NCBI GenBank assembly: GCA_963792175.1 | Contig: CAWBVG010000043.1 | Coordinates: 1 to 64,000 of the forward strand | Source of the DNA: CAWBVG01 sp963792175 | GTDB lineage: Bacteria; Acidobacteriota; Vicinamibacteria; Vicinamibacterales; CAVVIG01 | Direction of reading: 5' to 3' | Length of the DNA: 64,000 nt | Shown here: in pieces, positions 25,731-35,833 of the stretch | Layout: the number at the start of each line of letters is the position of its first letter | Numbering within the stretch: position 1 is the first letter of the stretch | Notes under the pieces: generated by a model | Database searches by the model: none | What the model was told of the DNA's origin: nothing | What the model saw: only the letters and a program-made list of their open reading frames with translations | Translations under genes and position numbers: made by a program

Positions 25731-27995
25731 TCAGAATGCGAGCATGTGGGTGTACTTCACGATCAGCCCGCGTCCGGCGTTGACCGGCGTCGGCACATCC
25801 GTCAGGCGCTGCTCGTTGTAGACGACGAACAGGTCGCTCAGCGGACGGTGGATCAGGTCGAATCGGATGTTGGCGCTGAACTGCTTCAAGTCCGTGTTGT
25901 ACTGCAGCAGCGTGTCGAGGAAGGTTCGCGTGTTGAACGCGTAACCGATGCGTGACGTCACCAGGTTGGTCACGAAGTCGTGCATCGGCTGCGGCAGCGT
26001 GATGTCGCTGCGCTGCAGCGCGATGTCGAACGTCAACTGATACGACGGCCGGTAGACGACCCCGCCTTTGATCGTGTTCTGCGTCCCGTTCCAGAAACCA
26101 CCCGTGGTAATCAGCGCCGATCCAGACACCTTCCGGCTGTGGTTCGTCTCGAGCTCGAGGGCGTATTCGTTCCAGGTGTAGCTGCCGATCGCGAACGACT
26201 GATCCGTCCGGACCTTGAACGGCACCACGATGCGCTCGAAGCGAGGGTTCCACTGGACTTCCATGTAGCCGCCGCGCTCGAAGAACCAGGCCATCGCCAC
26301 ATGATTGGTGTGCGACACCTTCGCGTTGGACTGGTCCGTGTAGATGTTGTAGCGCGTGTGCGGATGCAGCTCGCGAATCCCGAATTTCCGCCACCACTCG
26401 GGCCGGAAGCGGATGCCGAAGTCGACGAAGTGCTTGCGGATGCCCTGTCGCTTGATGAACCCCACGTCGTCGCGAAAGTTGTCGCCGACGCTGAGCAGCG
26501 AGTACTGCGTGTGGAGGAAGTTGTCGTTCCAGACGATCGAGCCCTTTCCGGCCATCTCGCCGCCCGCGACGCCGGGCGTGAACGACTTGGCGAGAAACCC
26601 GTTGATGCTGAGCGCTTTGACGAACCGGAAGTTCGCGTCGACGCCGGCGACCTGGTTGCGATCGCTCGACAACCCCGAGGACAGCCGCGACAGAAAGATG
26701 GCGCCGATGTCCGAGTTCCGCAGGACGTCGCGCCGCGCGCGGAGCACGGTGTAGTTGTCTCCATCGCGCGCGCCTTCCTGTTGTGTCTGAATCGTCATCA
26801 GGCCGACGCCGGTGCGGCCGACCCTGCCGGTCAGCCGGCCGCCGGCGGCAATCGGGATCTCCTGACCCGTGTCGGTCAGCCCGATCCGCCGCGAGAAGAA
26901 CAGCAGCATTTCTTCCTCGGGCGGCGCGAACCGCGCGTTGCCGAGTCGTGATTCACGCGGGATGTCGCCGAAATAGAACATGCCGGAGTTCTCGAGAAAG
27001 AACTCGCGCTTCTCCGGGAAGAAAAGACTGAACTGCGTGAGGTTGACCTGTTGCTCGTCCGCCTCGGCTTGCGCGAAGTCCGGCTTGACGGTCACGTCGA
27101 GCGTCAGCGACGGCGTGACGCCGTACTTCACGTCGAGGCCGACATGCGACGCGGGATCGAACTCGCCGCCGCCGACCGCGCGCGTCGAGTTTCCCGCCAC
27201 CCACGGCTTGATTCGGAGGTTGTGTCCCTGGCTGACATCGCCGAGTCCCGTCAGCGTCCCGGCCAGACCGGCGCGATACAGGTTGTAGACGCGCGGCACC
27301 GGCGACCAGTAATCGACCTCGTTCTTGCGGCGGATACGGCGGCTGAAATTCGCGCCCCAGATGCGCCCTTCGCCGCGCTCGAAGCGCAGCGTCTTGAACG
27401 GAATCCGCATTTCGGCGGACCAGCCGTTGGCATCCACCTTCGTCGCCACCGACCACACGGCATCCCAGCTCGTGTTGACGTCGCGCCCTTCGTTGGCAAT
27501 CTGCGTGTCGGACTTCGCCCCGGCCGGGTTGGTGGCAAAGACGAAGCCGTTGCGGCGATCCGCGAACGTGTCGAGGAGCAGTTCGAACGTATCCTGTTCC
27601 CCGGGCGTGAAGTCCTTGCGGATGTCGTTGACGATCAGCGCCGAGGCCATCGCGTCGTCGCAGCGGACGCCGACGTACAGCGCGTCGCGGTCGAACAGGA
27701 GACGCACCGTCGTGCGCTCGGTCGCGGCCTGCCCTTCGTGCGGCTCGGCCTGAACGAAGTCGGTGGCGGGCTCCGCGGAGATCCACGCCTCGTCGTCGAG
27801 GACGCCGTCGAGCGTGATCGGCAGCCGCGTTTCGACGGCCGTGACGATGCGCGGATCCGCGGCGGCGGCCGTCCGGGCCGCGAACGCGCAGAGCGCGGCA
27901 TACAGGACAAGCCGCGGCCGGCGGCCGAAGCTCGAACGACGCAGGATCTCTCCGGGAAATGGCACGTTCGCGGGGCGGATCATGATGGCGACCAC
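25731..27995 (-). CDS. DUF5916 outer-membrane protein with CBM9-like N-terminal domain
   Basis: 754 residues. A leader ends near AARTAAAA. Residues ~45-230 have the CBM9-like pattern PITLDGVLDDEAWISAEPATDFVQ...RLLFDRDALYVGVRCDD and FELLLDTFADRRNGFVFATNPAGAKSD. The rest is the DUF5916 barrel: LDVTVKPDFAQAEADEQQVNLTQFSLFFPEKREFFLENSG then SRRIGL and many alternating strands ending in KYTHMLAF. Typical of Bacteroidetes and Acidobacteria outer membranes, with unknown substrate. GTG 27995 or ATG 27983 may start it; both give the same signal region. Frame intact. Confidence 0.85.
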   Translation of the reverse strand: MVAIMIRPANVPFPGEILRRSSFGRRPRLVLYAALCAFAARTAAAADPRIVTAVETRLPITLDGVLDDEAWISAEPATDFVQAEPHEGQAATERTTVRLLFDRDALYVGVRCDDAMASALIVNDIRKDFTPGEQDTFELLLDTFADRRNGFVFATNPAGAKSDTQIANEGRDVNTSWDAVWSVATKVDANGWSAEMRIPFKTLRFERGEGRIWGANFSRRIRRKNEVDYWSPVPRVYNLYRAGLAGTLTGLGDVSQGHNLRIKPWVAGNSTRAVGGGEFDPASHVGLDVKYGVTPSLTLDVTVKPDFAQAEADEQQVNLTQFSLFFPEKREFFLENSGMFYFGDIPRESRLGNARFAPPEEEMLLFFSRRIGLTDTGQEIPIAAGGRLTGRVGRTGVGLMTIQTQQEGARDGDNYTVLRARRDVLRNSDIGAIFLSRLSSGLSSDRNQVAGVDANFRFVKALSINGFLAKSFTPGVAGGEMAGKGSIVWNDNFLHTQYSLLSVGDNFRDDVGFIKRQGIRKHFVDFGIRFRPEWWRKFGIRELHPHTRYNIYTDQSNAKVSHTNHVAMAWFFERGGYMEVQWNPRFERIVVPFKVRTDQSFAIGSYTWNEYALELETNHSRKVSGSALITTGGFWNGTQNTIKGGVVYRPSYQLTFDIALQRSDITLPQPMHDFVTNLVTSRIGYAFNTRTFLDTLLQYNTDLKQFSANIRFDLIHRPLSDLFVVYNEQRLTDVPTPVNAGRGLIVKYTHMLAF

Positions 27996-28054
27996 GCGCC
28001 GTGATTGTCAAACATCAGCCGCGCTGCGAACTTGCGCGACCCTGGGCGAGCGTT

Positions 28055-28060
28055 TATCGT
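28055..28060 (+). promoter_or_regulatory. -10-like TATCGT before the ECF sigma gene
   Basis: TTTATCGT with TATCGT ending 9 nt before ATG 28070. No Shine-Dalgarno is visible. Confidence 0.3.
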
Positions 28061-28069
28061 AGCCCTCGC

Positions 28070-28630
28070 ATGACCACTGGATGGTCCGCGCGGCTGGCCG
28101 CGGCGCGGGCCGGCGATGACGCCGCATTCTCGGAGGCCTTCGCAGCCACCTACGAAGAGCTGCGGCGCCTCGCCCGCCGTCAGCTGCGAGCCTTGCGTCC
28201 CGGCGAGACCCTGGCCACGACGGCCCTGGTCAACGAGGCATACCTCAAGCTGGTACGGCGGCCGGTCGACTATCAGGACAAGACACACTTCTTCGCGCTC
28301 GCGGCCCGCGCGATGCGACAGATTCTGGTCGACTACGCCCGCGAGCGCCACGCGAAGAAACGCGGCGGCGATCGGCGACAGACGACGCTGGACGACGCGG
28401 CGCTGTCGGTGGAAGCGATCGCCGACGAGATGATTGCCCTCGATCGCGCGCTCAGCCGTCTCGAAGGGGTGGACGAATGGCTCGCCCGGCTCGTCGAGTG
28501 GCGCTTCTTTGGCGGGATGACGGAAGACGAAATCGCCAGCGCGGAACAGATCACGAGCCGAACCGTGCGGCGCGACTGGCAGAAGGCGCGCGCCTTTCTC
28601 TATCGGGAACTGAACTCCGCGAAGCGGTGA
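28070..28630 (+). CDS. ECF-type RNA polymerase sigma factor
   Basis: 186 residues. Region 2 is AFAATYEELRRLARRQLRAL...TTALVNEAYLKL and AARAMRQILVDYARERHAKKRGGD, the sequence typical of the acidobacterial/planctomycetal ECF group with a kinase partner (TIGR02999 type). Region 4 is WRFFGGMTEDEIASAEQITSRTVRRDWQKARAFLYREL (helix-turn-helix). It should direct RNA polymerase to extracytoplasmic-stress genes. The kinase gene starts 6 nt later and likely controls it. Confidence 0.9.
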   Translation: MTTGWSARLAAARAGDDAAFSEAFAATYEELRRLARRQLRALRPGETLATTALVNEAYLKLVRRPVDYQDKTHFFALAARAMRQILVDYARERHAKKRGGDRRQTTLDDAALSVEAIADEMIALDRALSRLEGVDEWLARLVEWRFFGGMTEDEIASAEQITSRTVRRDWQKARAFLYRELNSAKR

Positions 28631-28636
28631 GCGCCG

Positions 28637-31483
28637 ATGGATCAGACCGCCGATCGGCAGCGGTGGCTGCGCATCGCGCCCATCCTCGATGCGGTCCTCG
28701 AGCTGCCTCCCTCCGAGCGGCGAACGTTCCTGGATCGGGCCTGCGACGGCGACGCCGCGCTCGCGCGCGAGCTCGAGGAACTCCTGGCCGAAGCCTCCGC
28801 GCCGGACGGCTTTCTCGACACGCCCGCGATCGAGCGCGCGGCGCCGCTGATCCTCGACATCGAGCGCGACGTCGAGCGCGCGCCCGCCAACGCCCTGCAC
28901 GGCCACATCGTCGGCCGCTACCGTCTGCTGACGGAGCTCGGCGAAGGCGGCATGGGCGTGGTCTACCTCGCCGAGCGCATCGACGGTCAGTTCGACCAGC
29001 AGGTCGCGATCAAGCTGGTCAAGCAGGGCGTGCTCGACGAAGAGGCCCGCCGGCGCTTCCTGCAGGAACGTCAGATCCTGGCTCGCCTGCAGCATCCGGC
29101 GATCGCGCGTCTCCTCGACGGCGGCGTGTCGTCTGACGGCACGCCGTTCTTCGTGATGGAGCGGGTGGACGGCCGGCCGGTCACCGCGTACTGCTCGGAG
29201 CGCAGGCTGACGACCGACGAACGGCTGCGCATCTTCCTCGAGATCTGCGAGGCGGTGCAGCACGCACACCGCAATCTGATCGTGCATCGCGATCTGAAGC
29301 CTTCCAACATCCTGGTGGACGACGGCGGCCGCGTGAAGCTGCTGGACTTCGGCATCGCCAAGCTGCTGGGCGACAGCGAATCGGCGCTCGCCGGACCGTG
29401 CGCAAACAGTCGTGCGCGCGCTGACGCTCGACTACGCGGCGCCCGAGCAGCTGCGCGGCGAGTCGGTCAGCACATCGGCCGACGTCTACGCCCTCGGCGT
29501 GCTGCTCTACGAGCTGCTGACCGGAACCCGGCCCTACCGCACGGGTCTCGCCGGCAGCGAGCTCGAGCGCGCGATCCTGGAGGAGGAGCCGGAGAGTCCG
29601 AGCGCCCGCGTCGAAGCCGGCGACCTTCGGCGACGACTGCGGGGCGATCTCGATCGGATCGCGCTCAAGGCGCTTCAGAAGTCCCCGGAGCGCCGGTACT
29701 CGTCGGTGGAGGCGTTCACAAGCGATGTGCGCCGGCATCTCGCGGGATTGCCGGTCGCCGCGCGAGGGGACGCGCTGTCGTACCGAGCGCGGAAGTTCCT
29801 CGCGCGCCATCGCGCCGCCACGGGCGCAGCCGCCCTGGTCCTCCTGACGCTGGTGGCGGGCCTCTTCGCGACGGCGTGGCAGGCACAGCGCGCCGCGCGC
29901 GAGGCGCGCAAGGCCGAGGCGGTCAAGGAATTCCTCAAGACGCTCCTCTCCGCAGCCGATCCAACGTTGGCCAAGGGCCGCGAGCCTTCCGTCCGGCAGC
30001 TGCTGGACGCCGGCGCCGGACGCATCGAGACGGAGTTGCGCGATCAGCCGGACGTCCAGTCCGAAGTGGCCAGTCTCGTCGCCAGCGTGTACCACTCGCT
30101 CGGCGAGTACAACCGGGCCTTGCCGCTCCTGCGTGCGGACCTCGAACGCCGTAAGAGACGCGACGGCCCGCGCAGCGTTGCGGCCGCCGAGGCGATGACG
30201 CAAATCGCCGATGCGCTCTACGAACAGGGCCGATACGACGAAGCGGGCCCGTTGCACGAGGAAGCGCTCGCGATCCAGCGGGAAAGGCGAGGCGAGCGCA
30301 GCCTGCAGGTCGCGGAGCTGCTGTGGGACATCGGGGGTGAGCGGCGCAATCGTGGCGACCTCACCGGTGCCGAGGCCTTCGACAAGCAAGCGCTGGCCAT
30401 CTACGTGGCGTTGAAGGGCGATGATTCCGCAGATGCCGCCGCCGTGCGGGAGAGTCTGGGGATTGTCTACAGTCAGCTCGCCCGGTTTACCGAAGCGGCA
30501 GCCCTGCAACGGCCCGTCGTGCTCTGGCGCGAGCGCCACCTCGGCGCCGATCACCCCCACACGCTGACCGCGCGCTACAACCTGGCGTTCTACCTGCAGG
30601 CGCTCGGACACTTCGACGACGCGGTCGCCATGACCGAAGACGTCGTCACTGCGACAGCGACGCGTGCTGGGGGACCGGCACGACGGGTTGGCCGTCACAC
30701 TGCGCCTGCGGGCGCGGGCGCTCGACGCCGCCGGCCGGGCGGAGGACGGCCCTGCCGCTCGTCGCCGAGGCGTTGTCGATTCACATCGAGCGATTCGGCG
30801 CCGACGACCTGCAGGTGGCACACGATCGCGTCTGGCAGGCGGTCGTCGAGGCGCACACCGGTCGTCTCGCCGAAGCGGAGCGCGACTGTCGCGAGGCACA
30901 GCGGATCTTCGACTCGCAACGGAGCTCCGCCGCGCGCCGACCTGCCGAACCTGCGGATGTGGATCGGGATCGTGCTGGCTGAGGCCGGTCAGACTCGACC
31001 AGGCCGATGTGGTGATCGCTCGAGCCGTGTCGGATCTGCGATCGTCGCGGCAGGAAGGGCCGTTCCTCGGTCTGGCGCTCGACGCCCTCGGCGACGTGGC
31101 GCGCCGGCGGGGACAGCCGGCGCGCGCTCGGGACCTGGCCCGCGAGGCGCTCCCGCTCGTGGAGCGCGGCCTGGGCGAGTGACCACGCGGCGACCGCAGT
31201 GGCGAGAGTTCATGCCGGCGCCGCGGAGTGGTCCTCCGGAGCGCCTGCGGTGGGCGAACCGGTCATACGTGCGGGTCTTGCCCGGCTGGAGAAGCACTTC
31301 CCCGGCGGGCATGCAGATCTCGCGTCAGCGAGGTTCATGCTGGGCGATGCGCTCAGACGTGCCGGCCGCGCCGGCGAGGCGCGTCCGCTAATCCAGAGCG
31401 CCATGGCCTGGCGTCAGACACATTTCGGGCCCGCCGACCCGCGAACGATCGAGGCGCGGCAGGCGCTCGAGGCCACGACTACC
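28637..31483 (+). CDS. Ser/Thr protein kinase with membrane helix and TPR domain, frameshifted
   Basis: A Pkn-type receptor kinase. Motifs are LGEGGMGVVYLAE (Gly loop), VAIKLVK (Lys), IVHRDLKPSNILVDD (catalytic Asp), LLDFGIAK and YAAPEQLRG. One membrane helix follows (GAAALVLLTLVAGLFATAW), then TPR repeats (ADALYEQGRYDEAGPLHEEALAIQRE and others) to near 31480. Breaks fall near 29400, 30650, 30760, 30950, 31000 and 31180; TPR text resumes in another frame each time. The pairing with an ECF sigma factor implies it phosphorylates that sigma or another target in response to an outside signal. Exact end uncertain. Confidence 0.85.
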
Positions 31484-31552
31484 GTAAGTCAACATCAGAC
31501 CTGTCCGCCTTTTCCTCCGGTTTCCGTTTCTCCAGATCACCGGGGGAATCTT

Positions 31553-32260
31553 ATGAGGCGTCTCAGCTTCGCCGTCGCGCTGTTCGCCGCCGTTGCGGTG
31601 ATCGGCTGCGTCAAGGACACCAGCGACCGATCAGAAGGACACGGCCGTCAAACGGCCCGCGAAGCCGGGCGAGCTGGCCGACTCACCCCGGCGAGCGATC
31701 GCAAGCCCGCGGGCCGCGACCAGCCGCGAGTGGCTGCCACCGAAGCCCCGGACGTGTGCGCGCTGCTCTCGGCGAAAGAGATCGAAGAGATTGCCGGCGT
31801 GCCGATCGAACGCGCGGAAAAGAAGCCGAACGGATGCGAGTGGTACGCGAATGCCGCCGCGCAGCAGCAAAAAGGCGCCGACACTGCCCGCGGCACCTTC
31901 GCGAGTCTCATGAAAGAGGAGCCAAAGTCGGCTCAGGACGGCGTCAAGACCATGCGAAAACCTGATGAAGGGCCTCGGTGGCGCGGTCGCGCCGAACAAG
32001 CCGCTGTTCGCCGTTCTGGTTCAGCGGGAGAACGCCGATGCGGCGGAGGCCATGCTGAAGACGACCGTAGCAGTCAACGGCGGCGGCGGCCGGCGGAGGG
32101 CTCGAACCGATCGAAGGCCTGGGCGACCGCGCATTCATCGGTGCCATGGGGGCGATCTTCTACGTTCGAAAGGGCAACACGCCTCATCACGTTGGGAAGC
32201 ATGACGACGCGCGAGCAGGCGATCGCGCTCGCGCGGCGCCTCGTACCGAGAATCGAGTGA
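31553..32260 (+). CDS. Lipoprotein with CALLSAKEIE domain, frameshifted
   Basis: MRRLSFAVALFAAVAVIGCVKD has a lipobox (VIGC). The mature domain starts CALLSAKEIEEIAGVPIERAEKKPNGCEWYANA and continues in other frames with GGAVAPNKPLFAVLVQRENADAAEAMLKTTVAV, LEPIEGLGDRAFIGAMGAIFYVRKG and TREQAIALARRLVPRIE. The two Cys (CALL... GCEWY) and the layout resemble DUF3558-like lipoproteins. A shorter paralog follows. Role unknown. Confidence 0.6.
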   Translation: MRRLSFAVALFAAVAVIGCVKDTSDRSEGHGRQTAREAGRAGRLTPASDRKPAGRDQPRVAATEAPDVCALLSAKEIEEIAGVPIERAEKKPNGCEWYANAAAQQQKGADTARGTFASLMKEEPKSAQDGVKTMRKPDEGPRWRGRAEQAAVRRSGSAGERRCGGGHAEDDRSSQRRRRPAEGSNRSKAWATAHSSVPWGRSSTFERATRLITLGSMTTREQAIALARRLVPRIE

Positions 32261-32289
32261 TCGTCGATGACCACACAAGGAGCAACACG

Positions 32290-32805
32290 ATGCGGAAGGC
32301 GATCGTCATAGCGCGGCATGCTGCTCGGTGGCGCAAGTATCGCTGCGGCAGTCAGCGCGGGCGGCGCGCCGGCCGCTTCCTCGACACAAAGCACGCCCGG
32401 GCCTTTCGATGCCTGCGCGCTGATGACGAAGCAAGAGGCGGCGATCGCGGTCGGAGAAGCTGTGGGCGAGCCGAAGCCGACGAACCCTCCTCAGTCAGCC
32501 ATGCCGGGAGTGAGCGTCGCTGCCTGTGAGTTCGTGTCGGCGGCGAGGAACTCCCTGCCAGCTCACTGTCTGGCGCCCTTCCGGCGATTCTGCAGGCATG
32601 TTCCTGCAGATCTACAAGGCCGAGTGCCTGAAGAAGGAACAATTGCCCGGCCTCGGCGATCTCGCGTGCTGGTACAGACAAGGATCACAAGGAGCTGCAG
32701 GTGCTCAAAGGCTCGACACTCCTCACATTCGAGATCAACCGCAGCGGCAATGCCACGGAAGCGCTCACGACGGTCGCGAAGAAGGCGGTGGCCCGGCTGA
32801 AGTAG
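32290..32805 (+). CDS. Secreted paralog with CALMTKQE domain, frameshifted
   Basis: Signal MRKAIVIA-MLLGGASIAAAVSAGGAPA, then FDACALMTKQEAAIAVGEAVGEPKPT...VAACEFVSA, TVWRPSGDSAGMFLQIYKAECLKKEQLPGLGDLACWY and LQVLKGSTLLTFEINRSGNATEALTTVAKKAVARLK. The Cys spacing and (V)GD-LA(C)WY / GD-AF pattern match the preceding lipoprotein, so the two probably arose by duplication. At least three breaks. Confidence 0.55.
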
Positions 32806-32843
32806 AGCGCGTCTGGACATGCACCGAGGATCGCGAGGAACCC

Positions 32844-33920
32844 ATGAGCCCTGAAATGATGGAGCTGCGCGCGCGCTCGAGGCACTGGAGCGGGCGCTCG
32901 CCGCGGCGACCAACACGAATCGTGCTGATGAGCGGCGGCGCTGCATGAACGTGGCGGTATGCGCCGTCGCGTCGGCAGCGGTCGCGGTCGCACTGGTCTT
33001 CGTCGCTGTGCCGACCCCGCTCCGCGCAGCCGGCCCCACGCACGCTCACCGCGCCGTTTACGTCGTCGACGACAGCGGGCGCCTGCTCATGAGAGTCATG
33101 GACGTCGCGAATCGCGGCGCGGTCGTCAGCTTGTACAACGCAAACGCGCGTGGAGTCGTCGAGATCGGCGCGAGCCCGAGCGGCTGCTGTGGCACCGTGC
33201 GCATCTACGACGGCGCCGACAATGCGAAGCCCAAGGCCATGATCGGCGTCAACGAGGAGCGACACGGGCGGACTGCACCTGGCAGGTCTTGGGAACGGCG
33301 TCACGCAAGTCAGCGGAAAGGGCGTGGTCATCGCGAACACCGAGAGAAAACCTGTGGTGGTGTTGCGGCAGGATGCGGACGGCGGCTACGTCCAGCTGCG
33401 CAACGACTCCGGCACGATCAGGCGCGGACCTCTGGGCCTCCGCCACCGGTGGCATCCTCGAGATGAACGACCCATCCGGCAATCAGGCGGCGAGAATCGA
33501 TGCTGCCGGCGGTCCCGGCAAGATGACCATCTTTGGTGGCGGCGCCGCGAAAACAACCATCGGCGTGTCCGCGGAGAACGCCGGACTCCTCGCCTCGAGA
33601 GCGCCCGCGGGAATTCAGTGCTGCTGCATGGCATCGGCGCCCTGAAGACCATGAACCATGTCGGCCACGAGGTCGTTGACATCGGCGTCGACGATCATGG
33701 CAGTGGCATCGTCGACGTGCGTCACAGCGCCGGAGTCGGCGGCGTGCGCCTCGACGTCTCGGAGACCGGCGCCGGCAATCTGAAGATCCACTCGCCGCCA
33801 TTCGAAATCATGGCGCAGATGGGATTGAAAGAAGGCGGCAGAGGGGACGTTTGCGTGATGGGCAGGAAAGGGCTCCTGTGTCTGAGCGGCGTCGCGGCCA
33901 AGAGCCTGATTCCCTGGTAG
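32844..33920 (+). CDS. Membrane-anchored repetitive protein, frameshifted
   Basis: Restoring one base near 32875 gives an N-terminal coiled coil (MELRARLEALERALAAA) joined to a helix (VAVCAVASAAVAVALVFVAV). The long rest is built of repeats in which Asp/Asn/Gly-rich turns alternate with short strands (RAVYVVDDSGRLLMRVMDV, IDAAGGPGKMTIFGGGAAKTTIGVS, DIGVDDHGSGIVDVRHSAGVGGV), as in beta-helix or beta-roll surface proteins. Breaks near 32875, 33260, 33415 and 33620. GAGG before ATG 32844 serves as RBS. Starting at 32945 would lose the coiled coil. Confidence 0.55.
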
Positions 33921-33944
33921 CAAGCTGTCGGGAGTGCATCAGTG

Positions 33945-34153
33945 ATGAACAAGGCAACACTCATCGCGTTGGCGATCGTGCTGTCTGGCGTCGTGGCGTG
34001 CGGCGACAAAGGAACGGCTGGCACAAAAAGCACGGCCTCGCCGCGCGGCCGGCGGCCGGCGACACAACAGCCATCGCCCGACCACAAGCGGGGAAGCCGC
34101 CGGATCGCAGGAAGGGCGCCGACGACTCGGATCTCCTTCAGAACATCAAGTGA
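33945..34153 (+). CDS. Small lipoprotein of unknown function, frameshifted
   Basis: MNKATLIALAIVLSGVVACGDKG has a lipobox (VVAC). Polar tail ends AARPQAGKPPDRRKGADDSDLLQNIK after a break near 34055. About 68 residues. It lies 6 nt before the next gene and may be an operon partner of the toroid/VWA proteins. Confidence 0.45.
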
Positions 34154-34159
34154 TTGAGG

Positions 34160-35833
34160 ATGCGCCTCCGTCGCGCGCTGCCGGCGGCGTTCTCGATTGT
34201 CGCGCTCGCGATGGCCGGAGGCTATGCGTTCATCCACCTCCATCGCACGGGTGAAGTTGCCACACCATCGTCTGTGCCGGTCGCCCGAGGCTCCCCTCCC
34301 GCCTCTACGGCACCCGTCGCGCCGACGCCCAGCGCTCCCAACGCAGTGGTCGATGTCGCCCACACGCCATCGGCAAATCCGGAGGCGGCAGGTGCCAACA
34401 TCGCGCTCGACGACAACGGCGGTGCTGTCGAAAGCATCACCGGTGAGGAGGTTCCCGGACCAGAGGGCCGCCGGCTGATCGATAGCAGATCCGATCAGAC
34501 ATGGTCGTGGCGCGGATCGGCCCTCCGGGAACTCCCGCTCGACATCGTTCTCTCCTTCTATAAGCACGACTCCGCCCTCGTCACAGCCGTCGCAATCGAC
34601 CTGCCGCCGCCCGACGCAACGGGAGCGCCGAACGGCAACGCGCCGAAGGATGTGGAGGTGTGGGCCTCCATGCGGGGCGCCGATGTCGGGTTCGAGCGCG
34701 TGGCCGCTGCGACGCTGGAACCGGCCACATCGCCGCAAACGATCTCGTTTCCGTCTGTCGAAGCGCGGTACATCAAGCTGCGGGTGCTCGCCGTGCGAGG
34801 GCCGCTCTGGGCGCTCAGCAAAGTCGAGATCGGCAAGATTCGCGTGCTCGAAGCGCAGCGGCCCGGCTACCAGGCGCTCGTCGCGCGTCATCCAGATCTT
34901 CCAGACTGGAAAAACAGCCCTCGTCACGCGGCGCAGCGAGGCATCGACTGGCTGCAGCCTGCCGCCATCCAATGGCAAAAGGACCACGGCTGCTTCGGCT
35001 GCCACATTCAGGCGCAAGCGGTCATGGGCCTCGCCGTCGCACAGAAGAACGACTACGTCGTCAGCGATCGAATCCTGAAGGAACTCAACGAGTTCACCGA
35101 ATCGCAGCAGAAGCCGGACGGCACCTTCGTCCGCGAGGACACCGGAGAACCGTCGACGCCGTTCGCCGCGATGGGTTTCGCCTATTGGGACGACCTCAAA
35201 GGCGTGACGCGGAATCCGAGACTGCTCAAGGCCGCCGACTGGCTCCTGACAAGGCAGCGGCCCGCCGGAGACGTGCCGTACCGCGATTGGTTGTCCTGCG
35301 GCGTGCGAACCGTCGAGCAGGGATCGATGATGACGACGGTCAACAGTCTGGTGGCGTTCGAGCGAGCGTTCGTCGAGACACACGACGCACGGTACCGCAC
35401 AGCCGCCGACCACGCACGCAGCTGGATTGCCTCAGCCGAACCGGTGACGACGCAGGACAAGGTGTTCAAGATTCTGGCGCTCGCGCGGTTCGACCGTGAT
35501 GAAGCGCTGATGGAACGGATCGTCGAACAGCTGATTGTTGAGCAGCACCCGAGCGGCGGGTGGCGGGAATGCCTGGACCCGTCCACGAAGGAGGCGAATC
35601 CGTTCTCGACCGGCCAGGTCCTCTACGCGTTCAAGCAGGCGGGCGTCAGCATCAGCTCGGCGCCGTTCGTCAAAGGCGTGAGGTACCTGCTCGCCGCCCA
35701 GAACGCTGACGGTTCCTGGCCCGCCGACCCGCGCGCCTTTCACACCGGCGGCTCACCGCACGCCGCGTCGATGTGGGCGATCATCGGGCTCGCCGGATCG
35801 TCGGGGAAATCACGAGTGGCAGCCTGCAAGTGA
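34160..35833 (+). CDS. Exported protein: discoidin-like domain, CxxCH motif and squalene-cyclase-like toroid
   Basis: 558 residues. After an N-terminal helix (ALPAAFSIVALAMAGGYAFIHL) comes a Pro/Ala linker. An F5/8C-like sandwich (~80-230) reads DVEVWASMRGADVGFERVAAATLEP...ARYIKLRVLAVRGPLWALSKVEIG. DHGCFGCHIQAQAVMGLAVAQ contains CxxCH (~277), the covalent heme motif. Alpha/alpha-toroid repeats follow to the end (QKPDGTFV, HPSGGWRE, NADGSWPAD). The reading frame stops just after MWAIIGLAG, exactly where the VWA frame (35773-36636) begins; one base change near 35800 would fuse the two. I think they are one protein. Confidence 0.75.
   Translation: MRLRRALPAAFSIVALAMAGGYAFIHLHRTGEVATPSSVPVARGSPPASTAPVAPTPSAPNAVVDVAHTPSANPEAAGANIALDDNGGAVESITGEEVPGPEGRRLIDSRSDQTWSWRGSALRELPLDIVLSFYKHDSALVTAVAIDLPPPDATGAPNGNAPKDVEVWASMRGADVGFERVAAATLEPATSPQTISFPSVEARYIKLRVLAVRGPLWALSKVEIGKIRVLEAQRPGYQALVARHPDLPDWKNSPRHAAQRGIDWLQPAAIQWQKDHGCFGCHIQAQAVMGLAVAQKNDYVVSDRILKELNEFTESQQKPDGTFVREDTGEPSTPFAAMGFAYWDDLKGVTRNPRLLKAADWLLTRQRPAGDVPYRDWLSCGVRTVEQGSMMTTVNSLVAFERAFVETHDARYRTAADHARSWIASAEPVTTQDKVFKILALARFDRDEALMERIVEQLIVEQHPSGGWRECLDPSTKEANPFSTGQVLYAFKQAGVSISSAPFVKGVRYLLAAQNADGSWPADPRAFHTGGSPHAASMWAIIGLAGSSGKSRVAACK

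Noticed and set aside
25980..26951. Plus-strand frame of 323 codons in the DUF5916 gene
   Set aside because: No motif, and opposite an intact DUF5916 gene with a signal peptide.
29181..30899. Minus-strand 572-codon frame opposite the kinase
   Set aside because: Low-complexity Arg/Gly text; the plus strand has all kinase motifs.
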